Positions 27,776 through 36,548 of a stretch of DNA of 64,000 nucleotides are shown here, in pieces. Position numbers and translations under genes: made by a program. The DNA lies in assembly GCA_000238815.2 (NCBI GenBank), contig AFXB01000010.1, forward strand, positions 934,501-998,500. Direction: 5' to 3'. How positions within the stretch are numbered: position 1 is the stretch's first letter; each line of letters begins with the position of its first letter. The notes under the pieces are model-generated. The model saw only the letters and a program-made list of their open reading frames with translations. It was not told where the DNA came from and did no database searches. Source of the stretch: SAR116 cluster alpha proteobacterium HIMB100 (lineage in GTDB: Bacteria; Pseudomonadota; Alphaproteobacteria; Puniceispirillales; Puniceispirillaceae).

Positions 27776-27979
27776 TACATGCCGGTCCTTGGCTTTGGGG
27801 TTCGTACTGTTTTAAGCAGGCGCAGACTACACCAAACAACGATGTTTTTCCATTACCTTGGACCGCGGAACAACAAGCTGCTCTGCAGGGCGGTGATGCC
27901 ACTGGTAACAGGACGGTATATAGGCTAAATTCACCTCATCATTCTGGTTCAGATCTTTAACAAGCGTAAACGAACGTCC

Positions 27980-29677
27980 ATGTCATTTTCCGCAGAACAA
28001 AGTGAAGCCGACGGGCAGAGGCGATTTGCCGGTTTCATTTACCGCCGCTCGACCCTCTGGCTTGTTCTTGGCCTGATCATGTTGGCTGTTTTGATCGGTC
28101 ATCAAACGTTAGGTGTGATTGACAGGGATGAAGCCCGCTTTGCACAAGCCAGCAAACAAATGCTGACCAGCGGTGATTTCATAACACCCTATTTTATGGA
28201 TGAGCTGCGCGCAAAAAAGCCGATTGCGATTTATTGGCTTCAGGCCTCTTCAGCAGCGCTGTTCGGCACAACCGATATTGCCAGCTACCGGCTGCCCAGC
28301 CTGGCCGGGCTGATCCTCAGCCTGTTTCTGGTCTATAAATTCAGCCAGTCCTTATGGCCATCTTCTGTTGCCCCGGTTCAGGCGATGGTCTCGGTGATGT
28401 TGTTGGCCGCCTCTCCTTTACTGATTGCTGAAGCTCATCTGGCCAAGACAGATTCTGTTTTATTAGCTGCCTTGCTGGCCCAGCAACTTCTGTTATGGCG
28501 GCTATATCGGGATCGGGCTGAAGCTGATATTACCGGTCCGTGGCTGGGGTTCTGGGTGTGTTTATCCATCGGCATTTTGCTGAAAGGGCCGATTGCCCCA
28601 TTGCTGGCCTTCACCACCTGCCTTGGCCTTGTCGTGGTGGACAGGCAGGCGGCTTGGCTGAAACGTCTGCATAGTTTCAAAGGCCTGTTTGTCACCTGTT
28701 GTCTTGTTCTGCCCTGGGCCATTGCGGTGACCGCGGCGACAGATGGGGCGTTTTTGGATATCGCCATTAAGGGTGATTTTTTATCCAAGGTACAGTCTGC
28801 TCAGGAATCACATGGTGCGCCACCCGGGACATATCTGGGCTTATTGGGGCTGTTATTCTGGCCGGGTATTGCTTTTGCGGGCTTTATCGCCTGGCTGGGC
28901 CGCCGTCTGTGGCGTGAAGATGCAGCCCGCTTCTGCCTGGTCTGGTTTGTGGGCTATTGGCTGGTGATCGAATTTGTGCCGACAAAGCTGCCACATTACA
29001 TTCTGCCCGCTCTGCCCGCATTGGGGCTGCTTTGTGGCTATGCGTTGACCCGGACCATGCCGCCGCCGTCTCGGGCAATGATTGTGATTTCCGATTTTCT
29101 GTTTGGCCTCAGCGGTCTGTTCGGGCTGGTGCTCGCTGCAGCTCTTCTCTGGGCATCTGTTCGGTTTGGCGGGGCTGCGGGCGGGGCATCTTTTTTATCT
29201 GCTGTCGTGGCTGCGGGGCTGATTGGGCTGTGTCTGTGGCGGTTATGGTGTTGGCGACGTCATCGCCGGATCACAGATTTATTTGCGGTGTTGGGCGGCG
29301 GCATTATTGTGCATATCCTTGCGGTTGCGGGGGTGGTTGCCGGGGCGTCAGCCATTCATATTTCTGGCCGACTGGCGGATCAGATCCATAAATTATCTGG
29401 TCGTCCGGCGGCGATCGGGCTGGTTGGGTATCATGAACCATCGGCTGTATTTCATCTTGGCCGTGATGTGTTCCTGCTCGAGGCCAGCGAGGCGGCCTTA
29501 TTCATGGCTGATGCAACAGACGGGCTGGCTGTGGTTGAACAGGCCGCACAAGCGCCATTTTTGGACACAGCAGCAAAGCTGGATTTGGAGCTTGTCATCA
29601 AAGGTCGGGTCAGCGGATTTACCGTGGCCAGAGGGCGGGATGTTGACTTGATCTTATATCAGCGCGCCAGCCGATAA
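27980..29677 (+). CDS. ArnT-like glycosyltransferase (GT39/GT83 family), inner membrane
   Basis: A 565-residue integral membrane transferase. The first periplasmic loop holds the catalytic acidic pair in DRDEARFAQASKQM (about residues 49-62), as in ArnT. There are about ten to twelve membrane helices and a soluble C-terminal domain from about residue 440. ArnT-like enzymes move a sugar from an undecaprenyl phosphate carrier to lipid A or another glycan outside. The next two genes encode a carrier-charging GT2 enzyme and an LAB_N membrane protein, which together form a modification operon. Confidence 0.85.
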   Translation: MSFSAEQSEADGQRRFAGFIYRRSTLWLVLGLIMLAVLIGHQTLGVIDRDEARFAQASKQMLTSGDFITPYFMDELRAKKPIAIYWLQASSAALFGTTDIASYRLPSLAGLILSLFLVYKFSQSLWPSSVAPVQAMVSVMLLAASPLLIAEAHLAKTDSVLLAALLAQQLLLWRLYRDRAEADITGPWLGFWVCLSIGILLKGPIAPLLAFTTCLGLVVVDRQAAWLKRLHSFKGLFVTCCLVLPWAIAVTAATDGAFLDIAIKGDFLSKVQSAQESHGAPPGTYLGLLGLLFWPGIAFAGFIAWLGRRLWREDAARFCLVWFVGYWLVIEFVPTKLPHYILPALPALGLLCGYALTRTMPPPSRAMIVISDFLFGLSGLFGLVLAAALLWASVRFGGAAGGASFLSAVVAAGLIGLCLWRLWCWRRHRRITDLFAVLGGGIIVHILAVAGVVAGASAIHISGRLADQIHKLSGRPAAIGLVGYHEPSAVFHLGRDVFLLEASEAALFMADATDGLAVVEQAAQAPFLDTAAKLDLELVIKGRVSGFTVARGRDVDLILYQRASR

Positions 29678-29791
29678 GGTTATGCTCTGTGTATGATGCG
29701 GCTCATTGACCTGAACGGGCTGGGCCGTTATAGCATGTCACAGGGGCACAGCTTTGCCTGCTGCACCAGTATTGATTACATCGGGACCATA

Positions 29792-30637
29792 ATGCCAGTG
29801 ACCGCTCCGCCAGAAATTTCTGTTCTTGTGCCTGTGATGAACGAACAGGGGAATATCCGGCCGCTGATTGACGAGATTGTAGCAGTCTATACCGGTCGCC
29901 AGTTTGAGATTATCTATATTGATGATGGCAGTGACGATGGCACGGCTGACGAGCTGAGCCGCGCTGCAGCTGAAATTGACCAGCTTCGGGTCTTCACCCA
30001 CCAGCGCCGTTCAGGCCAGTCAGCCGCGCTGCGGACAGGTCTGCTTGAGGCCCGCGCCCCATTGATCGCTGTGCTTGATGGCGATGGCCAGAATATTCCG
30101 TCTGACCTGCCTGCTCTGGAAGCAGCGTTGCTGGATATGCGTCCGGCTCAGGGTATGGCCGGGGGGGTGCGTGTCGCACGCAAAGATACCGGTATTCGTC
30201 GCCAGGCCTCTGCTTTTGCCAGAGGGGCGCGCCGCAGCCTGTTGCGCGATGATCATCCTGACAGCGGCTGCGGGATTAAAATCGTTGATCGTGAACTCTT
30301 TATGAAGCTGCCTTTTTTCAATCATATGCACAGGTTCATGCCGACCCTGGTCAGGGGTGAAGGCGGGACTGTGCTGGCGGTTCCTGTTGGCCATAGGGCA
30401 CGCACCGTCGGCCAGTCGAAATATGGTATTTTGGACCGGCTGATTGTGGGCATAGCCGATCTGGTAGGCGTGATCTGGCTGATGCGGCGGCGCGCGCATC
30501 CCGGCGCGGTTACTGAATTGCCCAAACCTGCCTCTCTGGCCAAGGCCGCAAAGCCGAAATCAGCAGGCCGGGCAAAACCCAAATCAGGGACCAAAGCCAA
30601 GTCTGCCGGCAAAAAACCATCACAGAAACGGGGCTGA
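29792..30637 (+). CDS. GT2 glycosyltransferase (polyprenyl-phosphate sugar synthase-like) with Lys/Ala-rich tail
   Basis: A 281-residue GT-A enzyme with ISVLVPVMNEQGN, IDDGSDDGTADEL and DGDGQN (DXD), as in DPM1- and ArnC-like enzymes that load a sugar onto polyprenyl phosphate on the cytoplasmic face. DSGCGIKIVDRELFMKLPFF is also typical. There is no C-terminal membrane anchor. Instead the last 40 residues are a Lys/Ala/Pro-rich basic tail that may bind the membrane surface. I chose ATG 29792, with CGGGACC upstream; the frame is open to 29693. The stop overlaps the next start. Confidence 0.85.
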   Translation: MPVTAPPEISVLVPVMNEQGNIRPLIDEIVAVYTGRQFEIIYIDDGSDDGTADELSRAAAEIDQLRVFTHQRRSGQSAALRTGLLEARAPLIAVLDGDGQNIPSDLPALEAALLDMRPAQGMAGGVRVARKDTGIRRQASAFARGARRSLLRDDHPDSGCGIKIVDRELFMKLPFFNHMHRFMPTLVRGEGGTVLAVPVGHRARTVGQSKYGILDRLIVGIADLVGVIWLMRRRAHPGAVTELPKPASLAKAAKPKSAGRAKPKSGTKAKSAGKKPSQKRG

Positions 30638-31005
30638 TGATGCTGGATATGATGTCATTTGCAATCGGTGAATCAGCGCTTTTGCTGGGCCGGGCTTTGT
30701 TGGCCCTGCTGCCCTTTCTGCCGCAATCACTGGCCACACAGCCTGAACAGCTGATGATTATTATCGGTTTTGCAGGTCAGGGTCTGTTTGCCATGCGGTT
30801 TATCATTCAATGGCTGAAATCAGAAGGTGAGGGCCGATCTGTGATCCCGCTGGCCTTCTGGTATTTTTCCATTGGCGGTGGCATGGTCCTGTTTTTATAT
30901 GCGTTATGGCGCAAAGATCCTGTGATCATTTGTGGCCAGGGGCTTGGCCTGTTTATCTATCTGCGGAATTTATATCTGATTTATCGCGAACGTGCCCAGG
31001 GCTGA
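30637..31005 (+). CDS. Lipid A biosynthesis N-terminal domain (LAB_N) membrane protein
   Basis: A 122-residue protein with three to four membrane helices matching the domain found at the start of some LpxB proteins: IIGFAGQGLFAMRFIIQWLK and SVIPLAFWYFSIGGG. Free-standing versions occur next to GT2 and ArnT-like genes and may help move or bind the lipid-linked sugar. It has no catalytic LpxB part. Its ATG overlaps the TGA of the GT2 gene. Start could also be at the fourth or fifth Met-proximal codon. Confidence 0.88.
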   Translation: MMLDMMSFAIGESALLLGRALLALLPFLPQSLATQPEQLMIIIGFAGQGLFAMRFIIQWLKSEGEGRSVIPLAFWYFSIGGGMVLFLYALWRKDPVIICGQGLGLFIYLRNLYLIYRERAQG

Positions 31006-31021
31006 TCGCGGCCAGCCGGGA

Positions 31022-31441
31022 TTACAGGCTGGTCTCTCCCATCGCCAGTATAAGCTGCCAGTCCTGTTCTGAAACCGGGACCACAGATAACCGTGACTGC
31101 CGCACCAGGGCCAGCTTAGCCAGCCGCGGCTCAGCCTTGATCTCAGCAAGCGTTACAGGCTTTTTCATGTCTTTTATGGCTCTTACCGTGACCATGCCGA
31201 ACCGGCCGGTGGGGTCGGTCGGGTCCAGATGCCAGGGGGCGATCACATCAACAATACCCACAATTCGTTTTTCATTCACCGAATGATAAAAAAAGCCTAA
31301 ATCGCCAACCTGCATGGCTTTCATGTTATTGCCGGCCTGATGATTGCGCACACCGTCCCAGCCCTCGCCTGCATCCGCTTTGTCCAGCTGGTCCTGCCAT
31401 GACCATGTTCCGGGTTCTGATTTAAACAGCCAATATGCCAT
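31022..31441 (-). CDS. EVE domain protein
   Basis: A 139-residue single-domain protein beginning MAYWLFKSEPGTWSWQDQLD, with GVRNHQAGNNMKAM and DLGFFYHS, all typical of the EVE/thymocyte nuclear protein 1 family. These PUA-like domains bind modified bases in DNA or RNA. No restriction or modification gene lies beside it, so this is probably the housekeeping type. It converges on the LAB_N gene. Confidence 0.93.
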   Translation of the reverse strand: MAYWLFKSEPGTWSWQDQLDKADAGEGWDGVRNHQAGNNMKAMQVGDLGFFYHSVNEKRIVGIVDVIAPWHLDPTDPTGRFGMVTVRAIKDMKKPVTLAEIKAEPRLAKLALVRQSRLSVVPVSEQDWQLILAMGETSL

Positions 31442-31471
31442 AATACAGCCTTTCTTTTTTATCAGACAGGG

Positions 31472-32455
31472 TTATTCCTGTCCGGCCTGCCGGGACAGCA
31501 AGGCGGTGATCCGCGCGTGGATATCTGCGTGTCTGTTCACAATGTCATCTACCGCAAAACAGATCGGCAGTTCAATAGATTCATGCTCTGCACGGGCCCG
31601 CAGCGTGGCAGCGGAAAACCGGCCCTCAGCCAGGGATGGCGGCACCGCCTCACCTCTGCCAAGGGCAAGCCCAAATGCCATATTTCGTGAATGCGGACCA
31701 GAACAGGATAACACCAGATCGCCCATACCGGCCAGGCCGGATATGGTCCGGCTGTCTGCACCTAAATGTTCGGCCAGCCGCATGGTTTCGGCCAGGCCTC
31801 TTGTGATCAGTCCGGCCCGGGCGTTATCGCCCAGCCCCTGACCTGTGCAAATGCCGGCGGCTATGGCGATCACATTTTTCACCGCTCCGCCTAACGCAGC
31901 CCCGATGATATCTGTGCCTTGATACAGCCTCAGGCTGCTGGCCGAAAAATGAACGGCAATTTCAGCAGTTAAATCTGTCGATCGGCTGGCCGCCAGTAAA
32001 GCGGTGGGCAGATCAGATAAAACCTCATCAGCAAATGACGGGCCGGTCAGCACTGCCACTGGCCGTCCCTTAAGCAGGGAAGCTGCATATTCGGGTAAAA
32101 ACAGGCCACCTTTGTGGGCATCACTGACAAGGCCCTTAGCACAAAGCACAACCGCCGTCCCCGCCCCGGCATAGGCTTGTATCTGTGCCAGGCTGTCTGC
32201 ATGGGCAGATACAGGCAGAACAAGATAAATAACATCTGCTTTACCCAGGCAGGCGGCTTCATCCGTCACTGTAAAGCCAGGCAGGTCTGTTATCGCGGGT
32301 AATTGGCGGATGTGACCACGGGCCAAATCAGCTGCCGTCTGTGCTGATCTGACCAGAATCTGGCACTTCAGGTCTTTGTTCTGGCGCAGCTGATGCGCCA
32401 GGGCAGCTCCCCAGCTGCCGCCACCCATAACCACAATATTTGTGTTCTGTCTCAT
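31472..32455 (-). CDS. gpsA: Glycerol-3-phosphate dehydrogenase [NAD(P)+]
   Basis: A 327-residue enzyme that reduces dihydroxyacetone phosphate to sn-glycerol 3-phosphate for phospholipid synthesis. The dinucleotide motif is VVMGGGSWGAALAHQL (about residues 8-23). Catalytic Lys residues are in LCAKGL and in GGAVKNVIAIAAG, and LITRGLAEM-type and GLAGMGDLVLSC segments follow. It lies just downstream of tsaD on the same strand, a common pairing. Confidence 0.96.
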   Translation of the reverse strand: MRQNTNIVVMGGGSWGAALAHQLRQNKDLKCQILVRSAQTAADLARGHIRQLPAITDLPGFTVTDEAACLGKADVIYLVLPVSAHADSLAQIQAYAGAGTAVVLCAKGLVSDAHKGGLFLPEYAASLLKGRPVAVLTGPSFADEVLSDLPTALLAASRSTDLTAEIAVHFSASSLRLYQGTDIIGAALGGAVKNVIAIAAGICTGQGLGDNARAGLITRGLAETMRLAEHLGADSRTISGLAGMGDLVLSCSGPHSRNMAFGLALGRGEAVPPSLAEGRFSAATLRARAEHESIELPICFAVDDIVNRHADIHARITALLSRQAGQE

Positions 32456-32500
32456 GCTGCTGACTATAGGCCCTTTTGACGGGAAAGGAAAACCACCATC

Positions 32501-33565
32501 TTAGCCGCGCACACCCCGGCCAGGCGGTGGGGCGGCCGCCTCATCAAGGGGCCAGCGCGGCCGTGGCGCAAAACACAGCGTACTGGTTTTGCCGGCCTGC
32601 AGATATTCATGTCCGGCCCAGGCAATCATGGCCCCATTATCTGTACACAGGCGGGGCGGCGGGATGATGATCTGAAACTGATAGGCCTCTGCCAAATGCT
32701 GCAACGCATTGCCGATAGACTGATTAGCGGCAACGCCGCCTGCGATCACCAGACGGCGTTCATCATGCTCTGCTGCAAATTGGATCAGGGCTTGTTTTAC
32801 ACGGTCAGACAGACAGTCTGTAATGGCTTTTTGCAAGCTGGCGGCAAAATCATTCACATCTGCTGAACCTGCTTCAGATGCTTTTGCCCACCGCATAGCA
32901 AGGGCGGTCTTCAGGCCAGAGAAAGAAAAATGACAATCTTTTGCCCCTTTTCGTGGCCGGGGCAGATCAACAGCAGAGGGGTTGCCGCTTCTTGCCGCTG
33001 CTTCAATTGCAGGCCCGCCCGGATAGCCCAGCCCCAATACCGCCGCGCCCTTGTCAAAGGCTTCTCCGGCGGCATCATCCATGGTTGTGCCGAGCCGCTG
33101 ATACTGGCCAGGCCCCAACACGCTGAGCAATTGAGTATGGCCGCCAGAAACCAAAAGCAGCAGATAAGGATAAGGCACTTCATCTGTCAGCCGGGCGGTC
33201 AGCGCATGCCCCTCTAAGTGATTGATCGCAAAATAAGGGATGTCCAGGGCCGAGGCAATGGCTTTTGCGGTCATGGTGCCAACCAGAACCCCGCCGATAA
33301 GGCCCGGCCCGCCTGTTGCAGCAATCCCGTCCAGATCAGACAGGCTGCATCCGGCTTTTGTACAGACTGCCTCAATCACGCTGTCAATGACATCCAAATG
33401 CTGGCGTGCGGCAATTTCAGGAACCACACCTCCATGCATAGCATGCTGGTCTGCTGAAGAAGCAATATGCTCTGCTAGAATGGTCCGGTCAGATCGCACC
33501 AAAGCAGCAGCTGTTTCATCACAGCTGCTTTCAAGACCAAGGATAAGGGTTGGGGTGTCTGTCAT
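32501..33565 (-). CDS. tsaD: tRNA N6-adenosine threonylcarbamoyltransferase
   Basis: A 354-residue Kae1/TsaD protein that makes t6A37 in tRNAs reading ANN codons. It begins LILGLESSCDETAAALV; the metal-binding His pair is in INHLEGHALTARL (about residues 115-127); nucleotide-binding parts are LVSGGHTQL and VAGGVAANQ (seen as VIAGGVAANQS). Length is typical. The promoter region upstream holds a long inverted repeat and an orphan terminator, described separately. Confidence 0.96.
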   Translation of the reverse strand: MTDTPTLILGLESSCDETAAALVRSDRTILAEHIASSADQHAMHGGVVPEIAARQHLDVIDSVIEAVCTKAGCSLSDLDGIAATGGPGLIGGVLVGTMTAKAIASALDIPYFAINHLEGHALTARLTDEVPYPYLLLLVSGGHTQLLSVLGPGQYQRLGTTMDDAAGEAFDKGAAVLGLGYPGGPAIEAAARSGNPSAVDLPRPRKGAKDCHFSFSGLKTALAMRWAKASEAGSADVNDFAASLQKAITDCLSDRVKQALIQFAAEHDERRLVIAGGVAANQSIGNALQHLAEAYQFQIIIPPPRLCTDNGAMIAWAGHEYLQAGKTSTLCFAPRPRWPLDEAAAPPPGRGVRG

Positions 33566-33739
33566 AAATCAGGTGATAACGGAAATCGTTGAGCAGGTAA
33601 ATGGGCGCGCATAAATCGGGCCGGTTAGCTGTGTTCTGCTTTACGCGACAAGCGGTCACCGCATCTTTAAGGCATGAAAACAGACCGGGCCGGAACAACG
33701 GGCCATTAATTTGTTTTGTGTAAACCATTTCTTAACACC

Positions 33740-33768
33740 TTTTTGTTATCGTGAGCAGATAACAAAAA
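33740..33768. repeat. Perfect 11-bp inverted repeat upstream of tsaD
   Basis: TTTTTGTTATC (33740-33750) and GATAACAAAAA (33758-33768) are exact complements around the 7-base loop GTGAGCA. The outer part is A/T only, but TTGTTATC/GATAACAA is specific enough to be an operator for a dimeric regulator. It lies 175 bases before tsaD and overlaps the T-run of the minus-strand terminator. Regulator unknown. Confidence 0.5.
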
Positions 33769-33823
33769 AACGAAAACCGCATCAGAACTCATCCGGGTCT
33801 GGCGTGATGCTGATGGCGCGGTT
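33764..33823 (-). terminator. Orphan Rho-independent terminator reading leftward
   Basis: On the minus strand AACCGC pairs with GCGGTT, CATCAG-type inner helices (ATCAG/CTGAT and CATC/GATG) stack inside, and the hairpin is followed by TTTTCGTTTTTTT. This is a good intrinsic terminator for a leftward transcript. No recognised leftward gene lies upstream of it, because hemC points the other way, so it may end a small RNA or the small reading frame at 33967-33782. Confidence 0.6.
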
Positions 33824-33967
33824 TGAAGAAGTGCTATCTCTTGGGGAAAGTGGGCATTCGGGGAAGATAGTTTGACCATGCTGAAACAAACAGCCTTGCA
33901 TGGCCTGCACCTGTCCGCCTGTCTCTTCATAAGATGAGGTTGCCGAATAACGTCTGAAAGATAACAT
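33782..33967 (-). CDS. Candidate small gene of unknown function (61 residues) or small RNA
   Basis: A 61-codon minus-strand frame from MLSFRRYSATSSYEE to SITPDPDEF, ending inside the orphan terminator hairpin. It matches no family I know, has no strong ribosome-binding site, and its promoter is unclear. The reason to list it is position: an intrinsic terminator right at its end argues that something is transcribed leftward here. A non-coding RNA is at least as likely as a protein. The rest of 33566-34033 has nothing else I can name. Confidence 0.25.
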   Translation of the reverse strand: MLSFRRYSATSSYEETGGQVQAMQGCLFQHGQTIFPECPLSPRDSTSSNRAISITPDPDEF

Positions 33968-34033
33968 TTTACGCAACGGAACGCCGTAAGTTCTGGCTTT
34001 ACATCTGGCTGTAACTTGTGGGAAGAAAGCCCC

Positions 34034-34969
34034 ATGATGGACAGCTCTCAGACAGATTTTCGGCATGCGCCTCTTATTCTTGCCAGCAGGGAATCTCAAT
34101 TGGCCCTTGCCCAGACCCAGCAGGTGCGTGATGCGCTCAGCGCTGTTCCGACTGAAATTTTAGGGCTGTCAACCACAGGTGATGAGGTTCTTGACCGGCC
34201 TTTGGTTGAAGTGGGCGGCAAAGGTGTTTTCATCAAGACATTAGAAGCTGCATTACTGGACGGCCGGGCAGATGCAGCTGTACATTCGTTAAAAGATATG
34301 GAAACCCAGCTTGCGTCTTGCACAAAAATAGCGGCGGTTCTGCCCCGCGAAGTCAGGGGTGATGCGTTGGTCGGGCCCTATCCGTCGCTTGACGATTTGC
34401 CCGATGGTGCGCATATCGGGACTGCCTCAGTGCGGCGGGCGGCGCTGTTGCGTCATTATCGCCCTGATCTGAAAATCGGCCTTTTGCGCGGCAATGTGAA
34501 CAGCCGTCTGCGCCGTCTGGAGGCAGGAGAGTTTGACGCCATAATTCTTGCTGTTGCCGGGCTGAACCGCCTGCAGCTGGACTGCGCTTTCACCCCACTG
34601 GATGAACAGATTATGCCTGCTGCTGCAGCACAAGGGGCAATCGCTGTTCAGGTTGCTCTTGGGGGCGCACGGGCAGACGCTGTTCAGACCGCATTATCAG
34701 CTCTGAATTGTGCGGATACACAAACATGCGTTACGGCGGAACGGGCTGTTCTGGCAGCTTTGGACGGGTCCTGCCGCACCCCCATTTCGGCAATGGCTGA
34801 TCTTGACCAGATGGGCAGCCTGCGTGTGAAAGCAGCGGTCTTGTCCACCGATGGCCAGCAGAAATTTACCGCTGAGGGTGAAGGCAGCCGCGATGATGCT
34901 GCGGCTATCGGAACAGCCCTTGGTGAAAAATTACTGCAGGATTGCGGGGGGCGCGCATTCCTGGCCTGA
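34034..34969 (+). CDS. hemC: Hydroxymethylbilane synthase (porphobilinogen deaminase)
   Basis: A 311-residue enzyme that joins four porphobilinogens into hydroxymethylbilane for heme and cobalamin-type tetrapyrroles. It has LASRESQLALAQTQQV at the start, the dipyrromethane-cofactor Cys in ALDGSCRTPISA (about residue 242), and VHSLKDMETQL. ATG 34034 follows GGAAGAAAG at normal spacing; a TTG six codons earlier is less likely. hemD follows after 25 bases. Confidence 0.96.
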   Translation: MMDSSQTDFRHAPLILASRESQLALAQTQQVRDALSAVPTEILGLSTTGDEVLDRPLVEVGGKGVFIKTLEAALLDGRADAAVHSLKDMETQLASCTKIAAVLPREVRGDALVGPYPSLDDLPDGAHIGTASVRRAALLRHYRPDLKIGLLRGNVNSRLRRLEAGEFDAIILAVAGLNRLQLDCAFTPLDEQIMPAAAAQGAIAVQVALGGARADAVQTALSALNCADTQTCVTAERAVLAALDGSCRTPISAMADLDQMGSLRVKAAVLSTDGQQKFTAEGEGSRDDAAAIGTALGEKLLQDCGGRAFLA

Positions 34970-34994
34970 TCGTTCTGATGCTGGAGGAAAACAG

Positions 34995-35738
34995 ATGATC
35001 CTTTGTCTGCGCCCTGAGCCTGACTGCACAGCAGATGTCACAGAATTGAGGGCACGGGGCATCAACGCCCTGCCGCTGCCGATGCTGACCATTCATTATT
35101 CTGGCACGGCAACTGAACAAATCTCTCATCACGAAAACATCGCTGGTTATCAGGGTGTTGTTATCACCAGCAAACAAGCCAGCCGCTATCTGTCTGATCA
35201 GGCAGGCCAGCTGACGCAATTGGCCGGTTTGCCGTTCTGGTGTGTGGGCAAGGGCAGTGCAGAGATTTTGCGCCCTGGCGGTTATCAGCTGGCCTTTACC
35301 GGCACCGGCACAGCTCGCGATCTGGCGGATGTAATCAGCCAGCGTGTCCCTGCTGGTGATGGCCCGTTATTGTGGTTATCTGGCCGGGATATTCATTTCG
35401 ATATCGGCGCTGCACTTGCGCAAGCGCAAATTTCAGTTGACCGGCTGATCATCTATCAGGCTGATGCGGCCACCCCGTCAGGCGCAGCTGTTCAGGACCA
35501 ACTGGCCTCTGGCAAGCCTGTAGCGGCAATGGTGTTTTCTGCGCGCACATTATCCCGGTTTGACAGCTGGCTTCGTGAACAGATGGCCTTTGTGCACAGA
35601 AATGAAATCAACATTTTGGCGGCCAGCGCTGCACTTGCTGAACAGGCGCGTCTGGCCGGATTTGCCGTCTGTCAGGCAAGGCGCCCTGACCGGCATGCTG
35701 TTTTGCAGCTGTGTCAGGACTGGTCTGACCAGATCTAA
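34995..35738 (+). CDS. hemD: Uroporphyrinogen-III synthase
   Basis: A 247-residue enzyme that closes hydroxymethylbilane with inversion of ring D. HemD sequences are very divergent; support comes from the two-lobed pattern, the segments GVVITSKQASRYL and VMVFSARTLSRF-like, and above all from its place directly after hemC. GGAGGAAA lies just ahead of the ATG at 34995. Longer frames opening at 34851 would overlap hemC and are not needed. Confidence 0.88.
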   Translation: MILCLRPEPDCTADVTELRARGINALPLPMLTIHYSGTATEQISHHENIAGYQGVVITSKQASRYLSDQAGQLTQLAGLPFWCVGKGSAEILRPGGYQLAFTGTGTARDLADVISQRVPAGDGPLLWLSGRDIHFDIGAALAQAQISVDRLIIYQADAATPSGAAVQDQLASGKPVAAMVFSARTLSRFDSWLREQMAFVHRNEINILAASAALAEQARLAGFAVCQARRPDRHAVLQLCQDWSDQI

Positions 35739-35846
35739 ACAAGCTGATCATGAAAATCGCGTCTAGAAATTGACCTTGACCGGCTCTGCAGGAATAATCA
35801 GAACAAGACCTGTTTGACTTAATCTGTTTGGAGATCTGCTGCTTAG

Positions 35847-36548
35847 ATGGCAAAGACCCGCGCAACACACAAAACTACATCATCTGCAGACACCCCTGCA
35901 GCAGAGACGGTGATTGACGGCAGGCTGGCCGGTGATGGTCTGCTGTCACGTTTGCGCCAGCACTCGCCAGTGACGGCCGGGCTGGCGGCGGCGGTCATGC
36001 TTGCTTTGAGCCTGTCTGCATGGCCCTATATCGCGCCTTATCTGACTGCGCCCTCAGATGATCCATGGCAGCTGTCTGTGGAACAAGAGCTGGCAGATTT
36101 GCGCTCTGAACTGGCTGTGCTTGGTGCGCGGCAGGAAAAAATCACACAGGGGCTGCAGGGGCTGCAGGCTGGCCAGGCTGAGCTTGATGAAACGATGGCA
36201 GATCTGGTCCGGTCCATGGCCCAATCGGTTGAGAAAGTTACAGCAGCGATTGACCGGTTTGATCAACAAATCGCGTATCTCAGCGAACAATCGTCAGCCA
36301 GCAGCGCTGAATCCCAACAGGCTCAGCCTGCCGCTGTATCTGCCCAAACAGACCAGCAGACCAGCCTGACTGATCCCGCCTCTTCAGATCAGCCCGCCTC
36401 CCGGCAAGACAGCTCTGCCGACGGCTCCGGGCTGTTGCCGGAATTGTCTGTGCCGGATGTCTCTGGCTTGTGGCAGGGGCTGTCAGAGTGGTTTGGCGGG
36501 CTTTTTTCTGTTGATCGCATCTCTCGTGAACAAAGTGAGCAGCGATGA
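35847..36548 (+). CDS. Mitofilin-like single-pass membrane protein between hemD and hemY
   Basis: A 233-residue protein with one membrane helix (about residues 43-64), a coiled coil (about 75-150) and a Ser/Gln/Ala-rich region before a short C-terminal segment with WQGLSEWFGGLFSV. This place between hemD and hemY is held in many alphaproteobacteria by a Mic60/mitofilin homologue that shapes intracytoplasmic membranes. This one is shorter, and the C-terminal mitofilin signature is not obvious, so homology is suggested by architecture and position only. Its stop overlaps the hemY start. Confidence 0.55.
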   Translation: MAKTRATHKTTSSADTPAAETVIDGRLAGDGLLSRLRQHSPVTAGLAAAVMLALSLSAWPYIAPYLTAPSDDPWQLSVEQELADLRSELAVLGARQEKITQGLQGLQAGQAELDETMADLVRSMAQSVEKVTAAIDRFDQQIAYLSEQSSASSAESQQAQPAAVSAQTDQQTSLTDPASSDQPASRQDSSADGSGLLPELSVPDVSGLWQGLSEWFGGLFSVDRISREQSEQR

